From: JAFGLP01 sp050014895
Lineage (GTDB): Bacteria > Chloroflexota > Dehalococcoidia > GIF9 > UBA5629
Length of the DNA: 31,639 bases
Assembly: GCA_050014895.1 (NCBI GenBank)
Contig: JBEKCL010000011.1
Location: forward strand, 1-31,639
Direction: 5' to 3'
The translations under genes and the position numbers were made by a program. Below, piece after piece: positions 1 to 7,417 of this stretch; within the stretch, counting starts at the first letter, position 1, and every line of letters begins with the position of its first letter. The notes beneath the pieces are model-generated. The model was not told the DNA's origin. It searched no databases and saw nothing but the letters and a program-made list of their open reading frames with translations.

Positions 1-42
1 AATCCAGTCGCTGCCGCCATTCCTCTGGATAAGCGTAGATGA

Positions 43-48
43 TATAAT
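43..48 (+). promoter_or_regulatory. Candidate -10 element for the CPBP protease gene
   Basis: A perfect TATAAT lies 33 nt before the ATG at 82, and a purine-rich GGTGGAGGAA ribosome binding site lies between them. No convincing -35 hexamer is seen at 16-18 nt upstream (TTCCTC is the best), so only the -10 is proposed. Confidence 0.35.
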
Positions 49-81
49 GTGGACAATATTGGTGGAGGAAGCTGAAAAACG

Positions 82-927
82 ATGTCTACGAATAACGCCT
101 ACCTTAATTTCAAATACAAGCCATTAAAGTTTTATCTTATTACCATTCTGGTTACGTGTGCTGCGTTGTTGATAGCGGCCTACTTCAGCTACAACGAAAA
201 CTATGCATTTTATAAATACCTCTTCATTTTTATCGGGGTTGTTACACCTTTTACCGTGGCCATGTTTATGATCTACGGCTCCGGAAACGATGAGATGAAA
301 AAGGACTTTATCAACAGGCTGATTAATTTAAAGCTTATAGGCCCGAAATCTTTACTTTTTGCTTTACTGCTGATGCCGGTCACGGTGATACTGGCAACTG
401 CGATATCACTTCTTTTTGGGCAGCCGGTTACACAATTTGCCATATCGCCCGGTTTTGCCATGGCGGGTCCGACTGCTATCGTGGGGTGGATCGTTGTTAT
501 CCTGGCGCCAACCTTTGAAGAATTGGGGTGGAGAGGTTACGGTGTTGACAGTTTAGCCCAAAAGGGGAGGAGCCTGTTTGCAACAACCATGATTTTTGCA
601 GTGCTGTGGGACATATGGCATTGGCCACTTTTCGCTGTTGCCGGGTATTACCATTATGAGATGCTGCATGCCAATGTCATTTATGCGTTAAATTTCGTCG
701 TCAGTGTTTTCCCTATAGCATTTTTACACAACTGGATTTATTACAGAAGTAACAGGAGCATTCCTGCCGTCATTTTATTTCATGCCATGAATAATCTGTT
801 CTCATCCCTGTTGCAGACAGAGCAGTTCACGAAGTGCATTGTTACGGCCATCTTAATAGTGGTTTCGGTTATCGTACTGCTCAAAAATAAATCCCTATGG
901 CTGGACAAAGCAGCAAACACGAATTAG
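82..927 (+). CDS. CPBP family intramembrane metalloprotease (Rce1/ABI-like)
   Basis: The 281-residue product is strongly hydrophobic, with about seven or eight membrane segments. It carries the three CPBP/ABI signatures: EELGWRG at residues 146-152 (the EExxxR motif, Glu146, Glu147 and Arg151), a His in WDIWHWP (His180), and His234 in FHAMNN. In the family these polar residues form a metalloprotease site inside the membrane, used for CAAX-like processing, bacteriocin self-immunity or other membrane proteolysis. The substrate cannot be read from the sequence. The ATG at 82 is chosen because GGTGGAGGAA lies about 11 nt upstream. It appears monocistronic: the next gene is on the other strand, and no bacteriocin-like peptide gene is seen beside it. 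Confidence 0.88.
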   Translation: MSTNNAYLNFKYKPLKFYLITILVTCAALLIAAYFSYNENYAFYKYLFIFIGVVTPFTVAMFMIYGSGNDEMKKDFINRLINLKLIGPKSLLFALLLMPVTVILATAISLLFGQPVTQFAISPGFAMAGPTAIVGWIVVILAPTFEELGWRGYGVDSLAQKGRSLFATTMIFAVLWDIWHWPLFAVAGYYHYEMLHANVIYALNFVVSVFPIAFLHNWIYYRSNRSIPAVILFHAMNNLFSSLLQTEQFTKCIVTAILIVVSVIVLLKNKSLWLDKAANTN

Positions 928-983
928 ACTGCCGGCCCACAAGCCTATTCTGACCTACCCCTTAATAATCTGTCCAGCGCTAA

Positions 984-1235
984 TTAAAAGATCTGATGGT
1001 GAGAAGTCAACATTTCCATGCGACATTTATCGCAGATACGCAGCATCCCGCCTTCCTTGCCTCTGCAATAATATTTGACTGGGCCCGGTTCTTCAGTGCA
1101 GGACTGCCCCAAATGGTTATGGTGCTCAGTATGCGGGCATTCGCAGTGCTTAAAAACGCTGACACGGCGGTCTGCTTCCTCTTTGCCCAGGTCATCCAGT
1201 TGAGCCTGCCGGCTGGTTCCCCTTTTTATAAACAT
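984..1235 (-). CDS. Small Cys/His-rich protein, probable zinc-binding
   Basis: This is an 83-residue protein of no recognised family. Six Cys (31, 33, 46, 57, 68, 71) and a His cluster (CPHTEHHNHLGQSC, starting at 33) are arranged as CxC...C...C...CxxC, which suggests a small zinc ribbon or knuckle. Overlapping frames on both strands (996-1265 +, 1007-1195 -) lack such patterning, so I take this frame as the gene. The ORF can start at 1250, but the ATG at 1235 is preferred: a perfect TATAAT (minus strand, 1247-1242) ends six bases before it, implying a leaderless mRNA starting at about that ATG. No Shine-Dalgarno is seen for either start. Function unknown; the call as a real gene is moderate. 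Confidence 0.5.
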   Translation of the reverse strand: MFIKRGTSRQAQLDDLGKEEADRRVSVFKHCECPHTEHHNHLGQSCTEEPGPVKYYCRGKEGGMLRICDKCRMEMLTSHHQIF

Positions 1236-1241
1236 AGAAAT

Positions 1242-1247
1242 ATTATA
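1242..1247 (-). promoter_or_regulatory. TATAAT -10 element immediately before the small Cys/His gene
   Basis: On the minus strand TATAAT is separated from the ATG at 1235 by six bases (ATTTCT). Transcription would then begin at or next to the start codon. No good -35 match is visible. Confidence 0.4.
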
Positions 1248-1282
1248 CATCGCACGCGGTCATAATTCTGTGTGTTCTACTC

Positions 1283-1309
1283 ATAAGCAGGTAACAACAG
1301 GATGCTTAT
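1283..1309. repeat. Short inverted repeat between divergent small genes
   Basis: ATAAGCA (1283-1289) and TGCTTAT (1303-1309) can pair around a 13-nt loop. It lies in the divergent space between the Cys/His-rich gene (-) and the RHH-like gene (+). It has no T-run and could be an operator dyad or chance. Confidence 0.25.
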
Positions 1310-1430
1310 AACCTAAATAAGAAATTAACAATTGGAGCGTACAATTTTTATTGGCTTACTGAACATAAGTAATTTGAAAAAGGCTTCACAGGGAAAATAT
1401 GGACTCGTGTGCCCAAGAAAGGAGAACCTA

Positions 1431-1601
1431 ATGCAAAATATTAGTATTCTAGAGACTGATCAAACAGCGGACATCCATATCAAGAACTTGCCAGTATTCG
1501 CATGGAGAATAGCAAGGAGTGCGTCTACTTTAGAAGGACTCTCAGTAGCAAAGTGGGTTGCTCAGGCCATTCTCGAAAAATGGGAAAGACTGGAGAAATA
1601 G
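1431..1601 (+). CDS. Small ribbon-helix-helix-like protein (Arc/CopG type, possible antitoxin)
   Basis: This is a 56-residue product. A longer reading from a TTG at 1332 exists, but the ATG at 1431 has a fine AAAGGAGAA ribosome binding site at about 1417-1425, so the short form is preferred. The sequence fits the RHH pattern of a beta strand (ADIHIKNLP, about 15-23), a helix (VFAWRIARSASTLEG), a turn and a second helix (LSVAKWVAQAILEKWERLEK), as in Arc/FitA-like DNA-binding proteins. Such proteins usually repress their own operon and are often antitoxins. No toxin-like ORF follows: the next gene is an alpha/beta hydrolase 79 nt downstream, so either the toxin is absent or this is a stand-alone regulator. 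Confidence 0.6.
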   Translation: MQNISILETDQTADIHIKNLPVFAWRIARSASTLEGLSVAKWVAQAILEKWERLEK

Positions 1602-1614
1602 AATGTCGCTTTCA

Positions 1615-1620
1615 TATAAT
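1615..1620 (+). promoter_or_regulatory. Candidate -10 element for the alpha/beta hydrolase gene
   Basis: A perfect TATAAT lies 60 nt before the GTG at 1681, just after the end of the RHH-like gene. A good -35 is not visible, so this is tentative. Confidence 0.3.
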
Positions 1621-1680
1621 TACTACTAGTTGAAATTCTATATATTATACGAGAAATAGTCAGGATAAAGGAGGTTTAAC

Positions 1681-2502
1681 GTGCCGGTAACAAAAGTTGG
1701 AGATATCAACATTTATTACGAGGTCCATGGTAAGGGGGAGCCATTACTTCTAATCATGGGATATGGTTCCAACTCCGGTCATTGGTTTGCCATCCTTGAT
1801 AAGCTGGCTAAAGAACATCGGGTGATAGTTTTCGATAACCGCGGCACAGGACGGAGTGATAAGCCTAACGTACCGTACACCGCAGAGATGATGGTGGGAG
1901 ATGTTTCCGGTTTGCTTGATGTAATAGGCGTTGATACTACAGACATTTTTGGTGTATCCATGGGCGGTTTGATTGCACAGGGGTTTGCCCTCAGCTACCC
2001 CAAGCGGATAAACAGCCTCGTCCTGGGTTGTACTACCTGTGGAGGGGTTAATGCCATCCCGGCTACCAAGGAAGCGGCGGGCTTTCTTTTTAACCCGGAG
2101 GCGGCCAAACTCACAGGTGAGGAAAAAGCACTTGCTACTATCCCATGGTTATGGAATGGGGAATTTATTGAGAAAAATCCAGGTACTGTTAAACGCTACG
2201 TTGCTGTTACTACAGAACATCCAACACCCCCTGAATCATATATGAGCCAGGCTAATTTTCTTCTTACTTACAGCAGCTATGACCGCTTGCCGGAGCTTAA
2301 GGCACCAACTCTGGTCGTATGCGGCGACAAAGACCGGCTTATCCCACCTGAAAACTCAAGAATTCTTGCGTCCAGGATACCCAATGCCGAATTAGCTGTG
2401 ATTGGGAACGCCGGGCATGGATTTATAACAGATAACGCAGAAGAAAGCAGCAAGATAATCCTAAATTTTCTACGCAAGCATTCAAAAAAAGGGAAGAGCT
2501 AA
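1681..2502 (+). CDS. Alpha/beta hydrolase (carboxylic-ester/lactone hydrolase class)
   Basis: This 273-residue soluble alpha/beta-hydrolase-fold enzyme has a visible catalytic triad: Ser93 in GVSMGG, Asp218 in CGDKDRLIPP and His246 in NAGHGF. The oxyanion region GYGSNSGHW (about 28-35) follows the first strand, and the DNRGTGRSD motif (52-60) is typical of the 3-oxoadipate enol-lactonase/haloperoxidase-like branch. The start is a GTG with an AAAGGAGG site about seven bases upstream. It probably hydrolyses an ester, lactone or C-C bond in a small organic molecule; the substrate cannot be deduced. It converges with the DUF62 remnant 78 nt downstream. Confidence 0.88.
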   Translation: MPVTKVGDINIYYEVHGKGEPLLLIMGYGSNSGHWFAILDKLAKEHRVIVFDNRGTGRSDKPNVPYTAEMMVGDVSGLLDVIGVDTTDIFGVSMGGLIAQGFALSYPKRINSLVLGCTTCGGVNAIPATKEAAGFLFNPEAAKLTGEEKALATIPWLWNGEFIEKNPGTVKRYVAVTTEHPTPPESYMSQANFLLTYSSYDRLPELKAPTLVVCGDKDRLIPPENSRILASRIPNAELAVIGNAGHGFITDNAEESSKIILNFLRKHSKKGKS

Positions 2503-2580
2503 CGGAAAGCTATTAACTTGAATAGCCACAGATATGATATACCTGTGATTTTCATCTAGATTCGCGTACTTTGGAATGCG

Positions 2581-3156
2581 CTACTTCTCTATTTTGATCT
2601 TTGTCCCGGCTTTTACGCCGTGCGTGCTGGCGAAATTTCCCAGGTTAATTGATAGCTGAACCATACCGAGACTATTGCTAACAAGCACGATGGCCTCACC
2701 TTTAGAAACATCCGAGTAGATTATGCCGAATTTAGCGGAAATTGTGCCCTGAGGGATATCTACATTAAGTAAATCTCCTGGCTTCAGGCCATATTCATTG
2801 GCAGTTTTTTCCGATATATTGGTGATAGCGTTACCATAATGGTCAATATAGATTATTGTCCCCACAAGCCTGTGGTCTGTAATCGCAGGCTCTTGAATAT
2901 CCAGAGTTTCGAAAGTGGTCACAGGGATTCCAACATCCTGCGGGCGATAGCCTGAAGCGATAAGTGCACCTATTTTACCCTGTACACGTTCGGCAACGAG
3001 CTCTTTTATCGGTTTATCAAATAATTCCTGTTTGGTTATCCTATAGATGGTCTTTATGCCTGCGTTCTTGGCAACGTAAGTGAGCAGTCCATTGTCAGGC
3101 AGCACAAAAATCTGGTTCTTGTTAGTTGTAAGCACAAGGTATTTTGTTTCCGGAAG
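2581..3156 (-). pseudogene. 5'-truncated SAM hydroxide adenosyltransferase (DUF62 family) remnant
   Basis: The reading (184 codons from a GTG at 3135) matches the middle and end of DUF62 proteins, which hydrolyse S-adenosylmethionine to adenosine and methionine. Visible landmarks are PDNGLLTYV near the N-terminus, GTIIYIDHYGNAITNI in the centre, and a C-terminal beta domain with YSDVSKGEAI...SLGM...NLGN. Homology-like sequence continues upstream of the GTG (ETKYLVL) until an in-frame stop at 3157-3159. About 80-100 N-terminal residues of the family, including the VDPGVG segment with the catalytic Asp, are missing, and the usual FHGRD histidine motif is also not evident. Upstream the DNA belongs to the opposing Fe-S gene. 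It looks like a gene cut by rearrangement; a divergent short subfamily member is the alternative. Confidence 0.6.
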
Positions 3157-3187
3157 TCACGCAAAAGGCAGATACACGACGTGTGAT

Positions 3188-4081
3188 ATGATGTATCCGC
3201 TTGAAAAAATCGACACTGAATATTATCAAACGCATGGGTGGCGGGTGGACCGTGCGGTTCATAACTACGTGTACTTCGTTTTTTATGAACAATACGTCAG
3301 ATTATTCCTGGCTGCCGGTCGGCTTTTAGTAAACCGGTTCGGTTCCAGCAGGCCGGTTTCCCTGGTGTTCAGGAAGGTGTATGAAAATTACCACGCCAAG
3401 GTGCTGACCTTTAACGACGTGCGCAAGATTATCACCCTCGATCATGACGTCAGTATAAATGATGATACGGCCAAAAGAATTATTCCTTTCCGCGCTGCTA
3501 ACAAGATAATTTTCAGTCAACCGGATTTCATCGCCGTGATGGACTGCCCCTGCCGTCTTTCGAGGAAGCAGCATTGCGAGCCGGTCAATGTTTGCATGGC
3601 GGTTGGCAGGACGACTGCCGAATTCTGGCTGGAGCACTGCGCGCAGTATCATGTGCGTAAGATTACGCAGGCCGAGGCTCTGGAGTTGCTGCAGGAATCG
3701 GTCAGCCTGAACAGGATAATCGCCGCCTGGTTGAAAACGGAGACGGGAGGCAGGACCGGGGTAATCTGCTCCTGTTGTTCATGCTGCTGCGGCGGAATTG
3801 AGGGCATGAAGCTGGCCAGGAAGCTCAACAGTAAAGACAAGGTGACAAACATCGTTTCGTCGGGCTATTCGGTGCGCGTAGACAGGGAAGTCTGCATTTC
3901 CTGCGGCACCTGCGTGCGGGTCTGCTCATTCGATGCTTGCAAGACTGTGGAAGGCGGGAGCCCTATATATGACGTTGAAGCCTGCCTGGGGTGCGGAGTC
4001 TGCACCGCAAAGTGCCCTTCAGGGGCGCGAACGCTGGTCCGAGACGGATCCAAGGGCCTACCTCTGAATGTGGAATTATAA
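3188..4081 (+). CDS. Cys-rich Fe-S protein with C-terminal 2x[4Fe-4S] ferredoxin domain
   Basis: This is a 297-residue protein if started at the ATG ATG pair (3188/3191). The frame is open back to a GTG at 3080, but that stretch overlaps the DUF62 remnant and does not look like protein. Two ferredoxin motifs lie at the C-terminus: Cys236/239/242/246 and Cys266/269/272/276 (CxxCxxCxxxC). Two further Cys clusters are Cys120/122/130/136 (MDCPCR...C...C) and the unusual CSCCSCCCGG run at 194-203, suggesting one or two more metal centres. No signal peptide or membrane helix is seen. Likely a cytoplasmic electron-transfer protein or a subunit of a redox enzyme; no partner enzyme is adjacent. It converges with the Mop gene. 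Confidence 0.75.
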   Translation: MMYPLEKIDTEYYQTHGWRVDRAVHNYVYFVFYEQYVRLFLAAGRLLVNRFGSSRPVSLVFRKVYENYHAKVLTFNDVRKIITLDHDVSINDDTAKRIIPFRAANKIIFSQPDFIAVMDCPCRLSRKQHCEPVNVCMAVGRTTAEFWLEHCAQYHVRKITQAEALELLQESVSLNRIIAAWLKTETGGRTGVICSCCSCCCGGIEGMKLARKLNSKDKVTNIVSSGYSVRVDREVCISCGTCVRVCSFDACKTVEGGSPIYDVEACLGCGVCTAKCPSGARTLVRDGSKGLPLNVEL

Positions 4082-4111
4082 GATATTTAAGTGTTTATAT
4101 GCGGAGGCGCT

Positions 4112-4321
4112 TCAGTCGATACCTATCATGACGTTGCTGGCCTTAATAATTGCGTAGACCTTCTTGTTTTTAGTCAGCTTCAAACCTTTGCTTGATTCTT
4201 TTGTGATTATGGCGACTATTTCGTCCCCACTAGGTAGTTTCACGATAATCTCGTCGTTAACTGCTCCCGGCTTGATTGATTTGATCTTGCCACTGAGGAC
4301 ATTGCGGGCGCTGATTTTCAT
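4112..4321 (-). CDS. Molybdenum-pterin-binding TOBE domain protein (Mop family)
   Basis: A single 69-residue Mop/TOBE domain: MKISARNVLSGKIKSIK at the start, then a GAVNDEIIVKLPSGDEI beta core and KVYAIIKASNVMIG at the end, the standard molbindin layout. Molbindins assemble into oligomers that bind molybdate or tungstate and buffer it for cofactor synthesis or sense it. The length is that of a stand-alone molbindin, with no LysR/ModE HTH. The start is fixed by GGGAGGTG a few bases upstream. No modABC genes are in the window. Confidence 0.88.
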   Translation of the reverse strand: MKISARNVLSGKIKSIKPGAVNDEIIVKLPSGDEIVAIITKESSKGLKLTKNKKVYAIIKASNVMIGID

Positions 4322-4409
4322 GTTACACCTCCCAAACTCTTCTACTGAATACTGCTGAAAAATCCGTGTGAATTGTTTCCGAATTGCTTTGATTACTTAT
4401 TATACACCC

Positions 4410-4435
4410 GTTGGCGGCAAGCTAGGCACGCCAAC
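4410..4435. terminator. Possible hairpin terminator after the ABC operon
   Basis: GTTGGCG (4410-4416) and CGCCAAC (4429-4435) form a 7-bp stem with a 12-nt loop, 34 nt past the permease stop. It lacks a T-run on the minus strand (a TTTCTTG follows on the plus strand), so terminator function is uncertain. Confidence 0.3.
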
Positions 4436-4469
4436 TTTCTTGAAACAGAGGTTAGCTTTTATTTTATAA

Positions 4470-5726
4470 CTAGCCCCAGATGGCATCCAGGATCTTGATA
4501 CGTGTTATAAGCATCACCGGTATGAAGGCGGCCACAAGCGAAACTATCACAAGCAATACGGTGGTGCGGATCAGCAGTGGTATTTCAAGTGCAAGATAGA
4601 CGGCGCCGAACGGGAAATAGAAAGGGTGGCTGGCTTCAAAAGGCACTATTGCGAATCTGAAGAGCAGCCTGGCAACAACCAGGCCTACGATCACATAGCA
4701 CAGGGCGCGCAGTAAATAGGCGAAAATAATGGCATTGTTCTTTATCCCTATGGCACGCTGTATGCCGATTTGTCTCCGTTTATTTATCACATCAACGTAG
4801 GTAATAATGAAAATAGTGATGCCCGCAACCAGGGCATTCACCACGTCAAGTATGCCATTGATAAGTTGAAAGCTGGTCGTCATGCTGTTCACAATGCCGG
4901 CGTTTTCCTGCCACGTCTGGAAGTCCACGTCGCTGTTGAACATGGCTATGCGCCTCATTATTTCAAGGGGGTCTGCGTCTTTATCCAGCCTCACATGAAG
5001 TTCCGTTGCCGTATCGTGGGTCCCTGGTATTATTGACTCATATTCAAGCTGCGTGATGAAGGCCTGCAGGTCGGTCTGTATAAATCCCGTGCGGAATATC
5101 CCTTTTACGGTGTACTGTTTCACATAGCCGCTGTTATAAGTGATGGTCACCTTGTCGCCGGCATGCACATGACGAAGTGAATGAGAATACAGTTCAACAT
5201 TAGTTTGGTCAGTGCCGGCCAACTGGATGCCCAGTAAAATTTTGTCGCGGTCTCTGTCATCCAGATAGCTGCCTTCCACCAGCCAGTCACTCACTTCAAA
5301 GACCTTCATCTCCTGCTCGGGCATGATGCCGTACGTCATGCAATTGATTTTCCTGTCATCATTCGACTTGTCTTTGAAACTGATGTTGGTTCCAACCGCA
5401 TTCCTGGCGGTGACTGCTTCCACACCGTTTATCGACTGTATTGCGGTCATAAGATTCTTGACGTGAGTGATCTTGTAGCCCTGGTCTTTGATGCCCTGGG
5501 CTTCTATAACAAGATGACTGGAATACGTGTTGATTAATTTATCATTGGCGCTGGCGACTATGCCGTTGATCAATCCGGGAACGAACATTAGATTTAAGGC
5601 CACCAATATCAAGATAAAAATGGTTAAGAGGGTCACGCCTATGTTAGCTCTGACAATGCCTTTATAAGCTAAAAAGACTGCTACCTTTAGCGATTTTACG
5701 ACGTTCCTGATGCGTTGGTTTTTCAT
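4470..5726 (-). CDS. FtsX/MacB-type ABC transporter permease
   Basis: This 418-residue membrane protein has the FtsX/MacB topology: one membrane segment near the N-terminus (about 29-51), a large extracytoplasmic domain (about 55-280), then three segments (about 285-310, 328-350, 382-408). The cytoplasmic KRRQIGIQRAIG segment after segment 2 is the coupling-helix signature of this family. Its start codon overlaps the stop of the ATPase gene (ATGA), so the two are translationally coupled and form one transporter. Family members export lipoproteins, peptides or antibiotics, or act mechanically on periplasmic partners. No MacA-like adaptor gene is next to it, as expected for a single-membrane cell envelope. 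Confidence 0.88.
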   Translation of the reverse strand: MKNQRIRNVVKSLKVAVFLAYKGIVRANIGVTLLTIFILILVALNLMFVPGLINGIVASANDKLINTYSSHLVIEAQGIKDQGYKITHVKNLMTAIQSINGVEAVTARNAVGTNISFKDKSNDDRKINCMTYGIMPEQEMKVFEVSDWLVEGSYLDDRDRDKILLGIQLAGTDQTNVELYSHSLRHVHAGDKVTITYNSGYVKQYTVKGIFRTGFIQTDLQAFITQLEYESIIPGTHDTATELHVRLDKDADPLEIMRRIAMFNSDVDFQTWQENAGIVNSMTTSFQLINGILDVVNALVAGITIFIITYVDVINKRRQIGIQRAIGIKNNAIIFAYLLRALCYVIVGLVVARLLFRFAIVPFEASHPFYFPFGAVYLALEIPLLIRTTVLLVIVSLVAAFIPVMLITRIKILDAIWG

Positions 5727-6400
5727 AGTTGTTCATCAGGCATAAGTTTGCCGTCGCTGAGCACAACTAAATTCCGTGCATATTGCTTGTCATCCGGATC
5801 GTGAGAGACAAAGACGATTGTAACTTTCATATCTTTATTGAGATTGACCAGGGTATCCATGACCAACTTGCTGGAAATAGTATCAAGATTGGCGCAGGCC
5901 TCATCGGCAAAAATCACTTGAGGATTGTTGATCAGGGCCCGGGCAATGGCAACTCTCTGTTGCTGCCCCCCTGATAATTCCTTTGGGTAGTGATGTATCT
6001 TTTCCTTCAGCCCTACCATTTCTAATAGATCTTTGGCCCTCTTCTCATAATTAATGCCTTCATTTGAGAGCATCATGCCCGGGAGGAAAACATTTTCATG
6101 GGCTGTCAGCTCAGCCAGCAGGGCATATTCCTGGAATATGTATCCGAGGCGTTCGAGACGTAAAGTTGATGTTATATCATCACTAAGTTTTGTGACTGAA
6201 ATATCATCCAGGATTATTTCGCCGGATGTGGGCCGGTCCAAAAGTCCCAGTTGTCTGAGTAGCGTGGACTTGCCTGACCCGCTTTTGCCCATTATGCAGA
6301 CCATATCGCCCGTGGGCACTGTAAAGGACACGTCGTCTAGTGCTCTGAATTCCACGCTGCCGGTGCGGTATATTTTTGTCAGGTTACGTATTTCAAGCAT
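5723..6400 (-). CDS. ABC transporter ATP-binding protein (LolD/MacB class)
   Basis: This 225-residue nucleotide-binding domain has every catalytic motif: Walker A GKSGSGKST at 38-46, Q-loop near FQE (89-91), signature LSGGQQQR at 142-149, Walker B QVIFADE with catalytic Glu167, and the switch His200 in VFVSHD. The D-loop reads CANLD, where the family usually has TANLD or TGNLD. It pairs with the permease whose start it overlaps. A TTGAAA-N17-TAATAT promoter is visible 38-66 nt upstream; the ribosome binding site (TGGTG) is weak. Confidence 0.92.
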   Translation of the reverse strand: MLEIRNLTKIYRTGSVEFRALDDVSFTVPTGDMVCIMGKSGSGKSTLLRQLGLLDRPTSGEIILDDISVTKLSDDITSTLRLERLGYIFQEYALLAELTAHENVFLPGMMLSNEGINYEKRAKDLLEMVGLKEKIHHYPKELSGGQQQRVAIARALINNPQVIFADEACANLDTISSKLVMDTLVNLNKDMKVTIVFVSHDPDDKQYARNLVVLSDGKLMPDEQL

Positions 6401-6437
6401 GACACCAGAATACTGCTAAGTCTAGCAGAATCAGGCA

Positions 6438-6466
6438 ATATTAGTAGAATCGTCAACTTTTTTCAA
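6438..6466 (-). promoter_or_regulatory. Candidate sigma70 promoter of the ABC operon
   Basis: On the minus strand TTGAAA (6466-6461) and TAATAT (6443-6438) are separated by exactly 17 bp, giving an expected start about 30 nt before the ATPase ATG. Confidence 0.45.
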
Positions 6467-6754
6467 TAGCTTCATACCGAACAGGAAACGCAGGAAATTT
6501 ATACGGCGGATAAGCCATTCGAACAAAGCTAGAGTGACGATACGAAGCCTGGAATAACCTGTAATACAATGGGCTTAAATGTGGATTTATTTTATTGCTG
6601 TTAGCTTCGTCAAACAATCCTTCCTGCGGGTTCCGCTGAAATATGCAAGGTAAATACTGTTGCCGCAGGATGTTGGAGACATAAGCTTGTATCTGCCAAC
6701 ATCCTTATGACTTTACATACATACCGATGTTTGTCCGTTTACAATAAATTCAGC
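6467..6754. other. Intergenic stretch between divergent ABC operon and methyltransferase
   Basis: The 365-bp gap 6401-6765 holds no ORF or RNA gene that I can support. Its recognisable contents are the ABC promoter at its left end, a 39-nt dyad at 6667-6705, and a promoter abutting the methyltransferase ATG at its right end. The rest shows nothing distinctive. Confidence 0.5.
6667..6705. repeat. 39-nt near-perfect inverted repeat
   Basis: AGGATGTTGG (6667-6676) and CCAACATCCT (6696-6705) are exact inverted copies. The intervening bases AGACATAAGCTTGTATCTG continue the symmetry around a central AAGCTT, with one extra base on the right arm and a few mismatches. There is no T-run after it on either strand. 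It is more like a protein-binding dyad or structured leader than an intrinsic terminator, and lies 61-99 nt upstream of the methyltransferase ATG. Confidence 0.6.
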
Positions 6755-6760
6755 TATACT
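6731..6760 (+). promoter_or_regulatory. Promoter giving a leaderless methyltransferase mRNA
   Basis: TTGTCC (6731-6736) and TATACT (6755-6760) are spaced 18 bp apart. The ATG at 6766 begins five bases after the -10, where transcription itself should start, and there is no Shine-Dalgarno. Confidence 0.45.
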
Positions 6761-6765
6761 AGCTC

Positions 6766-7341
6766 ATGTCATTTTTAGATAAGCTGTTGTGGAGAACGGG
6801 TACATGCCCGTGGTGGTTGTGTTTCACCTTTGATAACCCTCTGCGCCGTATAATACAAAACCCGGAAAATATACTTCATGGCCTGGTACGGGAGGGAGAT
6901 ACGGCCCTGGATATCGGATGTGGTATGGGATATTTCTCTTTGCCGCTAGCAGGTATGGTAGGCAGCAGCGGCAAGGTTGTATGTGTGGACCTGCAGGAAA
7001 AGATGCTGGATGCTGTAAGGCGGAAGGCCGAGCGCACCGGTCTCATTAAAGTTATGAAATTTCAGCAATGTACTTCAGATAGCCTCGGAGTCACTGAGAG
7101 CGCTGATTTTGCCTTGGCTTTCTGGATGGTACATGAAGTGCGTAACAAGAATAGATTTTTCCAAGACGTGCGTGGATCGCTGAAGGCTACGGGTAAGCTG
7201 CTGATAGTAGAACCAAAATTGCACGTCTCCAGGAATGCATTCGATACTACGCTTTCAATTGCCCTGGCTGAAGGGTTTAAAGTCGTTGATAGGCCCAATG
7301 TTACCATCAGTATGGCTGTGCTTTTAACCCCGGTCAATTAA
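6766..7341 (+). CDS. Class I SAM-dependent methyltransferase
   Basis: This 191-residue Rossmann-type methyltransferase has motif I DIGCGMGYF (49-57) for SAM binding, an acidic residue ending strand 2 (VVCVDLQ), and a motif IV-like ALAFWMVHEV. It resembles the UbiE/ArsM-like methyltransferase 11 group. The N-terminus (GTCPWWLCFTFDNPLRR) is typical of short methyltransferases whose substrate is unknown. The acceptor cannot be deduced. The ATG is chosen because the -10 element sits five bases before it. It converges with the fibronectin-repeat gene. Confidence 0.85.
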   Translation: MSFLDKLLWRTGTCPWWLCFTFDNPLRRIIQNPENILHGLVREGDTALDIGCGMGYFSLPLAGMVGSSGKVVCVDLQEKMLDAVRRKAERTGLIKVMKFQQCTSDSLGVTESADFALAFWMVHEVRNKNRFFQDVRGSLKATGKLLIVEPKLHVSRNAFDTTLSIALAEGFKVVDRPNVTISMAVLLTPVN

Positions 7342-7417
7342 GGATCTGAGCAGTGCCTGTAAAAGGCTTCTCTTCCGTGTATTCGTGGCTTTTCAATGGT
7401 CGGTATGATTGTCGTTC

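Noticed and set aside
1332..1430. TTG-initiated longer form of the RHH-like protein
   Set aside because: The ATG at 1431 has a strong, well-spaced ribosome binding site and begins where the RHH pattern begins.
3080..3187. N-terminal extension of the Fe-S protein frame back to a GTG
   Set aside because: The extra 36 residues do not look like a protein, and the stretch is antisense to the DUF62 remnant, which has recognisable family motifs.
4347..6417. A shared 10-mer, GAATACTGCT, upstream of the Mop gene and the ABC ATPase gene
   Set aside because: Matches of 10 bases are common by chance in 31 kb, and the positions relative to the two start codons differ (about 26 and 8 nt).
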